Made by a program: the position numbers and the translations under genes. A stretch of DNA of 64,000 nt, taken from contig JAJFFC010000020.1 in assembly GCA_021776795.1 (NCBI GenBank), positions 248,001-312,000 of the forward strand. The letters run 5' to 3'. The DNA is from Planctomycetota bacterium (GTDB taxonomy: Bacteria; Planctomycetota; UBA1135). The notes below the pieces were generated by a model that was given only the letters and a program-made list of their open reading frames with translations, was not told the origin of the DNA and ran no database searches. Positions 16,928-25,503 of this stretch are shown piece after piece (the stretch's first letter is position 1; every line of letters begins with the position of its first letter).

Positions 16928-17650
16928 TCAAGTATTTCCTGGCGAAGTGGTTTGGCCACCCCGCAACCAAGGTGGAATTTTGGCCACGGCTAAATAGAAC
17001 AGAGGGGTATCGATTAGGGCGATGGAGGCCTTGAATAACCATAAGTCAAGGATGACAGAAAGCATTTGCGAGGGTGACCATGTGCCGACAAAGAGCACGA
17101 ACACCACGAGCACCGAATCGAGCAACTGGGAAAACACCGTGCTCGCGTTATTACGTAGCCACAGATGCTTGCCCTTGGTCAAGCGTTTCCAAAAATGGAA
17201 TACGCGGATGTCCACCATCTGCGCAATTAGGTAGGCGGTCATGGAAGCACCGATGACGCGCCAGGTATTGCCAAAGACGGTGCGGTAAACATCATCGCCC
17301 ACAGTGGAATCTGCAATCGCAGGGAATTGATCACCAAGCCACAAAGTACCGAGCACAAGAATCGAGGCTAAAAAACCACCAAAGACCACGCGGTTGGCCC
17401 GCTTTCGCCCATAAAGCTCTGACAGTAAGTCCGTGATCAGGAAGGTCAAGGGGTAGGGCAAGACGCCCGCCGACAAAATGAAATCCTTGCCCAGAATATT
17501 GACCGTCAGGAATTTGTTGGCAATCAGATTGGTGACAACAAGCGCGCCAACGAACAAGCTCGCCAGCAAAATGTACAAAGCTTCCGGACGGCCCTGCAGA
17601 GGGGCCGAGGCAAAGGCTTCATGTTCCGGGTCCGCCCGGTCTGGGTTCAT
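16928..17650 (-). CDS. yhhQ: Queuosine precursor transporter (YhhQ/DUF165)
   Basis: 240 residues with six predicted membrane helices. Family features: LYILLASLFVGALVVTNLIANKF, then LPYPLTFLITDLLSELYGRKRA and IGASMTAYLIAQMVDIRVFHFWK. Known members import 7-cyano/7-aminomethyl-7-deazaguanine for queuosine tRNA modification. The start is ATG 17650, which overlaps the upstream stop (ATGA); a start further out would add a non-membrane stretch from inside the previous gene. Confidence 0.88.
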   Translation of the reverse strand: MNPDRADPEHEAFASAPLQGRPEALYILLASLFVGALVVTNLIANKFLTVNILGKDFILSAGVLPYPLTFLITDLLSELYGRKRANRVVFGGFLASILVLGTLWLGDQFPAIADSTVGDDVYRTVFGNTWRVIGASMTAYLIAQMVDIRVFHFWKRLTKGKHLWLRNNASTVFSQLLDSVLVVFVLFVGTWSPSQMLSVILDLWLFKASIALIDTPLFYLAVAKIPPWLRGGQTTSPGNT

Positions 17651-18936
17651 TTCACTGGATAGGTTTCCAAGACCCAAGCCTTCCACTCTTCTTCCGCCTT
17701 CTGGAAGGTCCATCCAAAGCAGTCACGCATGGCGTCGCGTTGGGTGTCCAAGTTGTTGGTGAAGTTCGGGTTGGTCTTCAGCTGAAGAATCCACGCGGCA
17801 AATTCTTTCGGATGCGTGGCATAAAGAAAATCAATCTTGGAGTAAGAGACCAAGTGATCCTCAAAACTGAGATCACCAAAGCTGCGCAAACGCCCGAGCT
17901 CCGCAAAGCTACCTGCTTCGTCGCCAGCGACAATTTTACGCACATCAGGCTTCCATTTCTTGGAGTCCCGGTTTTGCTCCGCCGCACCCTCATCGAGGTC
18001 GTAGAAGTTGTATTTCGGTGTGTTGCGAATGTGATAATAGTGGCCCAAACCCACGCGCAACCAAACTGGCGCTTCGACCAAGTACAGCATGTATCCATCG
18101 AGGATATTGATGGTGACGTTGTGCAAGAGCGCATTGTGCATGTGCTGGTCATGCTTGACCTTTTCCGCCTCGGCGGAGATCGCGAACCACATGCTGCGCG
18201 ACACCGGCTCAGTGGCATCTTGCGTGCGCCAAGTGTTATGCCAGCGCTGAGGATGCGAGTTGGTGTGCCCGATGTAATGATTCTTGACCTCAAGCATGTC
18301 GGAAGCGTATTGCAGCATCAGAATCTCGTACTTCATCGGCATGCCCATATAGCGGCCGATGCCAATCCATCCGGGGAAGTTCTCGGTGCGCACGGGCCGT
18401 GTTTGGAAATCATCATTGAGGTGCGCTTTCCACTCACCTTCAGAAGCTTCCAGGAAGACCTCTTCCGGTGGAAGCTTGAGGAAATCTTCCTCGACCCAGC
18501 CGAACATTTGCAGCAAGTCCGCATAAAGTGTTTCCATGCGCTCGGCCATCATGTGCAAGCGCAACCAACGGTCGATTGTTTTGGTTTTCTTGGGATCGAT
18601 GTTGGGGAACTTCTCGGCCAGCAGGGTGAGCTCCGCACGGTAAGCCTTGACGTCGGGGACGGGAATCTTCCACGGCTTAAGATCGCAGCCGATTCGAAAG
18701 TGGGTGGACTCTAGCCACTTCAAATTGCGCGCGCCAATGTGGTCTTGCACCTCTTGCGAATCGGATTTGAAAAAGGGGAAGGGCCCGTGATTGACGATGC
18801 CCGCCGCTGCCATCAGCTTGGGATCTTCTTCGCAAACCCAGCACACATCTTTCTTCTTCTTTTGCGCAGCCAAATCGGAAGTGGCAAAGAAGAAGCTGCA
18901 CAGCGCAGCGAACAGGTAGAGCAGGGGGCGAGGCAT
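17647..18936 (-). CDS. Exported protein of unknown function
   Basis: 429 residues from ATG 18936, which overlaps the upstream stop (TAATG). A signal peptide (PRPLLYLFAALCSFFFATSDLAAQ) is followed by KKKK and a CWVCEED pair of cysteines. The body is mostly polar, with many His and Trp (HNALLHNVTINILDGYM, RVGLGHYYHIRNT). It may be a degenerate peptidase-like fold, but no HExxH motif is present and I do not recognise a family. It lies between the HEAT protein and the transporter in one overlapping set of genes. Confidence 0.75.
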   Translation of the reverse strand: MPRPLLYLFAALCSFFFATSDLAAQKKKKDVCWVCEEDPKLMAAAGIVNHGPFPFFKSDSQEVQDHIGARNLKWLESTHFRIGCDLKPWKIPVPDVKAYRAELTLLAEKFPNIDPKKTKTIDRWLRLHMMAERMETLYADLLQMFGWVEEDFLKLPPEEVFLEASEGEWKAHLNDDFQTRPVRTENFPGWIGIGRYMGMPMKYEILMLQYASDMLEVKNHYIGHTNSHPQRWHNTWRTQDATEPVSRSMWFAISAEAEKVKHDQHMHNALLHNVTINILDGYMLYLVEAPVWLRVGLGHYYHIRNTPKYNFYDLDEGAAEQNRDSKKWKPDVRKIVAGDEAGSFAELGRLRSFGDLSFEDHLVSYSKIDFLYATHPKEFAAWILQLKTNPNFTNNLDTQRDAMRDCFGWTFQKAEEEWKAWVLETYPVK

Positions 18937-19883
18937 TAGAGGCGGGATTTCCAAGATTCGGCGCGCTCAATGATTTCGGTCATCGAGGGCTTTTCCAGTG
19001 GCGCTTCCCCATCGACGACGACGCGGCAAGCGTCAATCGCGGCGAGGCGGATGCTGGTGTCGCTTTCCGACAGAAAGTGCAGCAACTTTTTGGCTTGATC
19101 CTTATCGCCAAATAACTCAAACAAGTGCAGCGAGGCAATTTTTTCTTTACGCGGACGACGTTGTAGATACTCCGCAGCCTTATCGGCAAGGGGTTTGCGG
19201 TTAATCCCCGCAAAGTCCGCGCGCAGCTCATGCGCTCGGGTCAACCAATCGGCTTGAATCACGGCGTCGATGGCATCGAGCTGGTCGGCTTGGCCGCGGA
19301 AGGCGAGACCACGCGCGATTTCATAATGCAAAGCCTTCTTGCGCGCTTCGTCTTTTTCCTTCTCCAACAAGGCCAACTGCTCTTCGAGGAACATGCGGCT
19401 GTCCTTGCGGGAAGCATCGGAGTAACGGCGCAACAAATACACGTCGAGCACAAGGGGGCTCTTCTTTTTGCGCAAATCCCAAGCAAGGTGCAGGTGGCCA
19501 TCGTGCAGCAGACCATCGAGGCAGGCCCATAAATGCTCCACGCGTTCCACCTTTTCAAGGCGGCTGACTGAGGTCAGCAGCATGGGGATTGCGGCTTCGC
19601 CAAGTTCTTTGGCTTGAGCAATGCCTGCGGCAATCTCTCCCTCTTTCGGGTCGCCCTTTTCGATCAAGCGAATGGCGGCCTGGAGTGTTTTCTTGTCCGG
19701 GCTTGTCAGTCGATCGAAGGCTTTCTTCTGCTCCTCTTGTGGTCGCTTTTGCGTGCGGCCGTCATCGGGCTCTTGCGCAGCTTCAGAAGACTCTTGCCGC
19801 AGAGCCGGTGCCTCGGCGGCCAAGGCAGGCTGCGGGTACAGGAAGGTGGCGAGGAGAAGGCAGCAGGGAAAAGCGAGCATCAT
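18936..19883 (-). CDS. Exported HEAT-repeat-like protein
   Basis: 315 residues. Signal peptide (LAFPCCLLLATFLYPQPALA), a Gln/Glu-rich linker, then alpha-helical repeats ending in a HEAT-like unit (LHFLSESDTSIRLAAIDACRVVV). HEAT repeats are protein-binding scaffolds. The start codon overlaps the stop of the parvulin-like lipoprotein gene (ATGA) and its own stop overlaps the next start. I infer that the three exported proteins are made together and may act together in the periplasm. Confidence 0.7.
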   Translation of the reverse strand: MMLAFPCCLLLATFLYPQPALAAEAPALRQESSEAAQEPDDGRTQKRPQEEQKKAFDRLTSPDKKTLQAAIRLIEKGDPKEGEIAAGIAQAKELGEAAIPMLLTSVSRLEKVERVEHLWACLDGLLHDGHLHLAWDLRKKKSPLVLDVYLLRRYSDASRKDSRMFLEEQLALLEKEKDEARKKALHYEIARGLAFRGQADQLDAIDAVIQADWLTRAHELRADFAGINRKPLADKAAEYLQRRPRKEKIASLHLFELFGDKDQAKKLLHFLSESDTSIRLAAIDACRVVVDGEAPLEKPSMTEIIERAESWKSRL

Positions 19884-20542
19884 GGGGATTCAGGGGTGCG
19901 ACCGCGGCGAAATTCCAGCGGAAGAGCTCGAATGACCTCGAGATTGCCGCGAAGGGGCAGTGTAGCCCAGTTTTCCTTGGCCTGAAGGCGCCGTTCTGCG
20001 CTTCCAATTGGGTATACGAGTCGATAGAGGTCGACGTTGGCACGGTGACGAGTTCCTTTGGTGCGCTCGCGCAAATAGACGATTTCCCAGCCCTCAAGGG
20101 TGCGAATCGGGCCGCGCCACTGGCCAGGCTCCAAAACCGCTGTCGCTGCCGCGGCCCGAGCCCCCAGGGAGGCCGGGTTTGGCTGGGTCAGGCCATCGCT
20201 CTTGAGCTCGTCCATAGGAGTGCTGGTGCGCTCCGCCAGCTCCTCGAGAAAGGGTTTTCCCGCCTCTAGGCGCTCGACAGCGGCTTTGGCGGCCGCAAAG
20301 GCCTCTTGGCTCTCTGCAGGGTCCTGGGCGTGGAGCAGGGCGGTCTCGCCCAAACCGAACATGAGCAGGTGATAGTGGAGCGTCGGCTTGGTGTACTGCG
20401 GGAAGGACTGGCTCAGTTCCTCTGTTGCCCGGTCCAATTCCTCCCAGCTGAGTTCGACCTCACCGATATGTAGACCCTCTGGCTGGCTGCAGGAAACCGC
20501 GCAGAAAGTTAGGAGGAGGAGCAGAAGTGGGGAAGGACGCAT
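19880..20542 (-). CDS. Parvulin-like lipoprotein (degenerate PpiC type)
   Basis: 220 residues from ATG 20542. Lipobox AVSC lies at the end of a Leu-rich signal. After a helical part, NPASLGARAAAATAVLEPGQWRGPIRTLEGWEIVYLRER is the C-terminal half of a parvulin prolyl isomerase domain (GxW..P..T..GWHIV pattern); the N-terminal half is weak, so activity is uncertain. First gene of the minus operon 20542-16928. A longer frame upstream exists but would run through the divergent promoter and neighbour. Confidence 0.7.
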   Translation of the reverse strand: MRPSPLLLLLLTFCAVSCSQPEGLHIGEVELSWEELDRATEELSQSFPQYTKPTLHYHLLMFGLGETALLHAQDPAESQEAFAAAKAAVERLEAGKPFLEELAERTSTPMDELKSDGLTQPNPASLGARAAAATAVLEPGQWRGPIRTLEGWEIVYLRERTKGTRHRANVDLYRLVYPIGSAERRLQAKENWATLPLRGNLEVIRALPLEFRRGRTPESP

Positions 20543-20555
20543 CGGAAATGTGAGG

Positions 20556-20562
20556 TACAATA
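20556..20562. promoter_or_regulatory. Overlapping divergent -10 elements (TACAATA)
   Basis: TACAAT (20556-20561) reads as a -10 toward the plus gene at 20604. On the other strand TATTGT (20562-20557) reads toward the lipoprotein start at 20542. The two hexamers share five base pairs. The intergenic space is only 61 bases, so one site probably serves both genes. Confidence 0.4.
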
Positions 20563-20603
20563 ACCGGACCGGCCCGTAAGGTTCGGTAGGTGTAACCATT
20601 GCC

Positions 20604-22283
20604 ATGAACGTCATTCTCCCCACTCTGACCCTTTTTACCTCGCTTTTCTTCGCTTCTGTGAGCGCTGTCGCGCAGGAGCCGGCTCCTGACGCCCAGCCTG
20701 TCGAAGGATCCACCCCAGAAGCCGCTGTGGACTTGTTCGGCGGCGAGGCCAACGAATCGCTCCAGGAGGCCGTGGAAGAGGTCGTCGAGGAAGTTGCTGA
20801 TTACGGTCCCGGACCTGCAGCATTCGAAATCAGTCCCGAGGAGGCATACAAGCGATCTCTCTTGTACACCTCGGGCTCGCGCTATCTCTTGCAGCGCACC
20901 CTAGAGGTGCTACTCGCGAACGAAATCGAACGCCGCCGCGCAGCGGGGATTTTCGTGGGTGATGTCGACCTCTCGAAGGAAGACATCGACGCCGAGGTGC
21001 AAAAGCGTGTCGACACGGTCATGGCGCAAGATCCCAGCGCCGACTTCTGGGCCCAGGTTCGTGCCCAGGGTTTCACCGAAGAAACTTACCGCGCCGAGTT
21101 GCGACGCAACGTGCAGGCCCAACGCATGTTCTTCCCGCTCGATCCGGAGGAGTGGCCAATCGAACAGCTCAAGGTCATTCTCGGCCGCAACTGGCCCGAC
21201 TACTTGGAGAAAGACCACGCCACTCTTCTCGAGAAGAAGAAGAACGGTGAGTTTCAGCCGCTTAACGATCAAATCCTGAACCAGTTCCTTATGCCGAACG
21301 TGTGGAACCACCTCATGACCAACGAGATCGTGCTGTACCCAAGCGATGGGCTGCCAGAAGGCGTGGCCATGCGCATCGGCACCAAGGATCTGATGACCGA
21401 GGATCTGCTGAAGGTGGTCGATCCCATCATCAGCGAGACCGACCGCCAGTTGGCTCAGCAGTTCGTGGACAACATGAACTTGCTGCGCGCCTCCTTGACG
21501 GCCAGCGGCAAATGGATGGACTACGACTCCTTCCGTCGCGCCTTTGCCGAGGAAGAAGCCATGTATGAAGGCACCATCATTCCCCACAGCATGATGGTCA
21601 TGGATTTCTTGGGCTTCCCCAGCATGGAGATTTACCGCCAGTACTTCCTGGCCAAGAAATCTTTCGCCGCAACTCTTCCAGAGAAGACTTTAGAAGACGG
21701 CAGTGAGAACCCAGCTTTCCGGGCTCTTGCCGAGCAACAAATGGAATCTCGGGGCGAGTTCTACAAAGGCTCCAAGGTCAAGGTCGACATCATCTTGTTG
21801 AGTGCTCGTGATAAACGCACCGGGCAGTTCCCACTCAAGGGAAATCCCTTCGCCTCTGCGGCTGAGCGCGCAGACGAAGTGCGTGACGTGCTCATGGGTG
21901 GCGAAGACTTCCTGGAAACTTTGGTCGAGTACAGCGATTACCCAGAGACGGTGCAAAACAGCAACGCCAACATGCCGCAGCCCAACCGTGGCCGCCTACC
22001 GATGCAAACCCGCAACGACATGCGTGGGTTCCTTGGCGAATCGGACTTCAGCGATTTCCTTTACGGTTATTCGCTCGCCGATGACATCTTCTTCTACTCC
22101 GAAGAGGGTGCCATCTATGGCCCGGTGAAGAGCCCACTTGGGTACTCCTTCTACCGTTTGGATTCTCGCTCGCCTGCCGGCAAGGTTCTGAAGTACGGCG
22201 AAGATGAGCGCGACACCTACATTGTGGAAGACGATTTGGTCACCACCCAATTCTTGGCCTTCCTGGCCTCCTTGCGCTCCTAA
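20604..22283 (+). CDS. Exported SurA/parvulin-like peptidyl-prolyl isomerase homologue
   Basis: 559 residues with a Sec signal (TLFTSLFFASVSAVAQ) and an acidic linker. The N-terminal helical part (SRYLLQRTLEVLLANEIERRR, then FWAQVRAQGFTEETYRAELRRNV) resembles the SurA chaperone domain. The C-terminal part (VKVDIILLSARD ... FLETLVEYSD ... GAIYGPVKSPLGYSFYRLDSR) follows the parvulin pattern. Such proteins help outer-membrane or exported proteins fold. It is divergent from another parvulin-like gene, so a periplasmic folding module is a reasonable inference. Catalytic residues are not all recognisable. Confidence 0.72.
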   Translation: MNVILPTLTLFTSLFFASVSAVAQEPAPDAQPVEGSTPEAAVDLFGGEANESLQEAVEEVVEEVADYGPGPAAFEISPEEAYKRSLLYTSGSRYLLQRTLEVLLANEIERRRAAGIFVGDVDLSKEDIDAEVQKRVDTVMAQDPSADFWAQVRAQGFTEETYRAELRRNVQAQRMFFPLDPEEWPIEQLKVILGRNWPDYLEKDHATLLEKKKNGEFQPLNDQILNQFLMPNVWNHLMTNEIVLYPSDGLPEGVAMRIGTKDLMTEDLLKVVDPIISETDRQLAQQFVDNMNLLRASLTASGKWMDYDSFRRAFAEEEAMYEGTIIPHSMMVMDFLGFPSMEIYRQYFLAKKSFAATLPEKTLEDGSENPAFRALAEQQMESRGEFYKGSKVKVDIILLSARDKRTGQFPLKGNPFASAAERADEVRDVLMGGEDFLETLVEYSDYPETVQNSNANMPQPNRGRLPMQTRNDMRGFLGESDFSDFLYGYSLADDIFFYSEEGAIYGPVKSPLGYSFYRLDSRSPAGKVLKYGEDERDTYIVEDDLVTTQFLAFLASLRS

Positions 22284-22307
22284 GGGAAACCTAGCCGCGC
22301 TCGCCCA

Positions 22308-24185
22308 TTGAGCGGCAACAAAGTCACGATGCGAGCCGCGTTACAGCGGCTCCTGCCCTACCTCCGTCCCTACCGACGGCAGGCCTTTGGCGTGGTCGTG
22401 TTGGGTGCGGTTGCTGCGATTGGAGCACGCATTTCGCTGGTTTTCTTTAAGCCCTTGGTCGATCGCCTTGGTCTTCCCGATGGCTCTGGCACACCGGCAG
22501 AAGAGCAAGCACCTTCTGGTCTAGATAACTGGACCGAAAACTACCTTGAGCCCTGGCTTGGTAGCTTTGGCGATTGGGGTATGCCGGCGGGTGTCAGTGA
22601 GGTTGTCATGATCTTGCTGTTGATGACGGTACTCGGTCTGATTTTTGCCCTGGTGCAGTTTGTGTTCTTGCGCATGTCGCGCATGTTGGCGGTGTACATG
22701 ATTACCGATGTCCGCCAAGACATGGCGGACCATGTGGTGCGCTTGGGCATGGGCTATCACTCGGAGCGCCGCATGGGTGACTTGGTGTCGCGCCTGACCA
22801 CCGACGTCGATGCCAGCCTGCGCATTCTGAGTCTGATGGTCGAGGAGATTGTGCAATCACCCTTTGCCATTTTGGCGTCTTTGGCTCTGGCCTTAGCCGC
22901 AGAACCAGTGGCGACTTTGGGCATGTTGATTTTGTTGCCAGCGATTGCCTATCCCGTGGCGCGCATCGGCCCTCGCATTCGGCGTCGCGCGCGGCGCACG
23001 CAAGACCGCTTGGGTGACTCGACCCAGGTGCTTACCCAAATGCTTTCTGGCATTCGCGTGGTCAAAGCCTTCCGCATGGAAGAGCGCGAAGCGCAAGAGT
23101 TTCGTCGGGTGAACCAAGAATTTGTGACCCAAACCGAAAGCATGGTCAAGGCTCAGGCCACCAGCCTTGCGGTGACCGCCTTTTTCGCCAATGCTGGCAT
23201 TGGTTTAGTGCTGGCGGCTTTGGCGCTGGTGCACATCTTGTACACACCCATTTTCAATGACAGCGGCACCATGGTGGTGTTCTTTGTTGCTGTGGGCGGT
23301 TTGATTGCCCTGGTGAAACGCCTGATGCGCGCCATCACCGCGATTTTCGCTTCCCTGGGGTCAGTCGATCGCGTGTTCTCGGTGCTGGATTTGGAGCCAG
23401 AAGTCAAAGATGCGGCGGGGGCGCAGCCCTTTGACCGCTTGCAGCAAGGGATTCGCTTTGAACAAGTGAGTTTTTGTTATGCCGATGCCGATCGCCCTGC
23501 CCTCGCAGATGTCAATTTAGATGTGAAGCGCGGACAGCGTATTGCATTGGTAGGTGCTTCAGGTGCAGGGAAAAGCACCATGCTGGATTTGGTGGCTCGT
23601 TTTTATGACGTCAGCACCGGAAGCCTTCAGGTCGATGGCATCGAGTTGCGTGAGTTGAAGCATGGCGATTGGTTAGACCGCATTGCGGTGGTGCAACAAC
23701 AGCCATTCTTGTTCCAAGCCAGCTTACGCGAGAACATTCGTTACGGGCGTCCCGACGCTACTGATGAACAGATTCTGGAGGCTTGCGCGGCGGCCAATCT
23801 CGGCGACATGTTGCAACAGTTGCCCGATGGCCTGGATACCCAAGTCGGCGATGCCGGGGCACGTTTGTCCGGTGGACAAGCGCAACGCGTCACGATTGCG
23901 CGCGCTTTGCTCAAAGACGCCGATGTCCTGCTCCTTGATGAAGCCACCAGTGCCTTGGATTCCGAATCCGAGCGCAAGGTGCAAATCGCTCTCGACAACC
24001 TCATGACCGGGCGCACGACGTTCGTCATTGCGCACCGCTTAGGCACCATCCGTGGCGCCGATCGCATCTTGGTGTTAGAAGATGGGCGCATCGTCGAAAG
24101 TGGCTCGCACGAAGAACTGCTTGAAGCCAACGGCAGCTATGCCCATATGTGGCATTTGCAGGTTGGCGGCCCGGTCGAGGCTTAA
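22308..24185 (+). CDS. ABC transporter, fused permease and ATPase (MsbA-type exporter)
   Basis: 625 residues. Six-helix permease domain (about 15-350), then nucleotide-binding domain: Walker A GASGAGKST, Q-loop VVQQQPFLF, signature LSGGQAQRV, Walker B ADVLLLDEATSALD and H-loop VIAHRLGTI. Type IV half-transporter, acting as a homodimer; MsbA-type lipid or drug export is likely but unproven. The start TTG 22308 is one option; ATG 22329 (residue 8) is equally plausible. Its TAA overlaps the ispF stop on the other strand (TTAA). Confidence 0.88.
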   Translation: MSGNKVTMRAALQRLLPYLRPYRRQAFGVVVLGAVAAIGARISLVFFKPLVDRLGLPDGSGTPAEEQAPSGLDNWTENYLEPWLGSFGDWGMPAGVSEVVMILLLMTVLGLIFALVQFVFLRMSRMLAVYMITDVRQDMADHVVRLGMGYHSERRMGDLVSRLTTDVDASLRILSLMVEEIVQSPFAILASLALALAAEPVATLGMLILLPAIAYPVARIGPRIRRRARRTQDRLGDSTQVLTQMLSGIRVVKAFRMEEREAQEFRRVNQEFVTQTESMVKAQATSLAVTAFFANAGIGLVLAALALVHILYTPIFNDSGTMVVFFVAVGGLIALVKRLMRAITAIFASLGSVDRVFSVLDLEPEVKDAAGAQPFDRLQQGIRFEQVSFCYADADRPALADVNLDVKRGQRIALVGASGAGKSTMLDLVARFYDVSTGSLQVDGIELRELKHGDWLDRIAVVQQQPFLFQASLRENIRYGRPDATDEQILEACAAANLGDMLQQLPDGLDTQVGDAGARLSGGQAQRVTIARALLKDADVLLLDEATSALDSESERKVQIALDNLMTGRTTFVIAHRLGTIRGADRILVLEDGRIVESGSHEELLEANGSYAHMWHLQVGGPVEA

Positions 24186-24676
24186 CCGAGCGCACCAAGC
24201 AAAACGACTGCTTGGACCTCAATCGCGCTGGCAGCTGCTTCACTGCCTCCTTCGGTCGACTTGCCCTTGAGGTTGACGCGATCCAGCGGAAGCTCGAGCA
24301 GTTCCGCCAAACGATTCCGCATTTGAGCCCGATGCTGGCCAATCCGCGGTTGTTCACAAATCACCACGAGGTCAGCGGAAAGCGGCCGCAAATTTTCTTG
24401 CTGCAATAACTTCATGGCGTGAACGACAAAGTCAGAACTTGCCGCTCCCGACCATTGCGGATCATCGTTCGGAAACAAGGTGCCCAAATCGTCGAGGCCA
24501 GCGGCGCCGAGCAGGGCATCGGTGAGAGCATGCAGCAGAACATCGCCGTCGGAATGACCGACCGGACCTACGGAACACTGCAAAGGAATTCCTGCCAATG
24601 TGCAGGGGCGACCAGCAGCAACTGCATGACGATCCCAGCCCAAACCAACGCGCGGATGTTGCGGAGCAAGACTCAT
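24182..24676 (-). CDS. ispF: 2-C-methyl-D-erythritol 2,4-cyclodiphosphate synthase
   Basis: 164 residues, normal length. Zinc-site residues in GLGWDRHAV (D and H) and GPVGHSDGDVLLHALTDALLGA are intact. Catalyses cyclisation of CDP-ME-2-phosphate in the MEP isoprenoid pathway. It follows ispD with an ATGA overlap, a common bacterial arrangement. Confidence 0.93.
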   Translation of the reverse strand: MSLAPQHPRVGLGWDRHAVAAGRPCTLAGIPLQCSVGPVGHSDGDVLLHALTDALLGAAGLDDLGTLFPNDDPQWSGAASSDFVVHAMKLLQQENLRPLSADLVVICEQPRIGQHRAQMRNRLAELLELPLDRVNLKGKSTEGGSEAAASAIEVQAVVLLGALG

Positions 24677-25407
24677 GAACTTGGTGATTTGGCGGCCAGG
24701 GTTGTGCGCAACAAGGCTTCGGCAAGTTGCAGATCACGCTGGGTCGTGACTTTGAAGTTGGGGGCACTACTGGCCACTAAGCGCGGGGAATGCCCGCAAA
24801 ATTCCAACAACATGCTTTCGTCGGTGGGATTGTCTTTACGGTGATTGGCCCAGTGCGCAAAGGCCTCGAGCAACCAATCGCGGCGAGCCACCTGCGGCGT
24901 TTGCGCGCGCCACAGACAATCGCGAGAAACCGTGTCGAGAACATGGGAATCTTGCCCGCTCGATTTCAAGGTGTCGGCGACGGGTTCGGCGAGGAGAGCG
25001 GCACCGTTTTCCTGGGCAGCATGAACCACCGCCTGAATGTCGCTTGGTTGCACCATCGGCCGCGCCGCGTCGTGCACCAAAAGCAGGGAATCGGCATCGG
25101 CCACCTGTGGTGGGGGAGTACTCGCTTGGCAGCCAGCCTGACTCGATAGCCAGCGCTCGCAGCCGCCTGGGATCACGACATCGGCACCAAGATCCTGCGG
25201 GCTGACCCGCCACTCTGCCAGAAGCCTTTCCTGATCGTGAGGGTTCATGACCACGATGATTTGCGCAATCGAAGACACCCCGCGAAGGGCACGCAGACTA
25301 TGGGCGATCATGGGTTCCCCGGCGAGGGTGAGCAGGGCCTTGTTGGTCCCCGAAAGACGTCTTCCGGAACCAGCTCCTAGGACGACAGCAGCAACAGAGA
25401 GGCCCAT
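24673..25407 (-). CDS. ispD: 2-C-methyl-D-erythritol 4-phosphate cytidylyltransferase
   Basis: 244 residues. CTP-binding AAVVLGAGSGRRLSGTNKALLTLAG at the N-terminus, LLVHDAARPMV in the middle and the C-terminal TDESMLLEFCGHSPRLV. It makes CDP-ME in the MEP pathway, the step two before IspF. It overlaps ispF by four bases; ispE is not in the window. Confidence 0.93.
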   Translation of the reverse strand: MGLSVAAVVLGAGSGRRLSGTNKALLTLAGEPMIAHSLRALRGVSSIAQIIVVMNPHDQERLLAEWRVSPQDLGADVVIPGGCERWLSSQAGCQASTPPPQVADADSLLLVHDAARPMVQPSDIQAVVHAAQENGAALLAEPVADTLKSSGQDSHVLDTVSRDCLWRAQTPQVARRDWLLEAFAHWANHRKDNPTDESMLLEFCGHSPRLVASSAPNFKVTTQRDLQLAEALLRTTLAAKSPSS

Positions 25408-25414
25408 GACGGCG

Positions 25415-25420
25415 AGGTTA
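25415..25420 (-). promoter_or_regulatory. Candidate leaderless -10 element TAACCT before ispD
   Basis: On the minus strand GCTAACCT ends seven bases before ATG 25407, with no Shine-Dalgarno sequence between. Confidence 0.4.
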
Positions 25421-25503
25421 GCACGGAGGCAGGGCTATTTTCTCTAACGACCATGGTAGTTTGCGCGTGGGCAAGGGAAGCACCCCCCTGCCCCAAGCCA
25501 ACC

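Noticed and set aside
15980-23359. TTCCCTGGGG as a genome-wide regulatory box
   Set aside because: Besides the two copies at 15980 and 16026 it appears inside the ABC transporter coding region (about 23350), where a regulatory role is unlikely; kept only as a local repeat.
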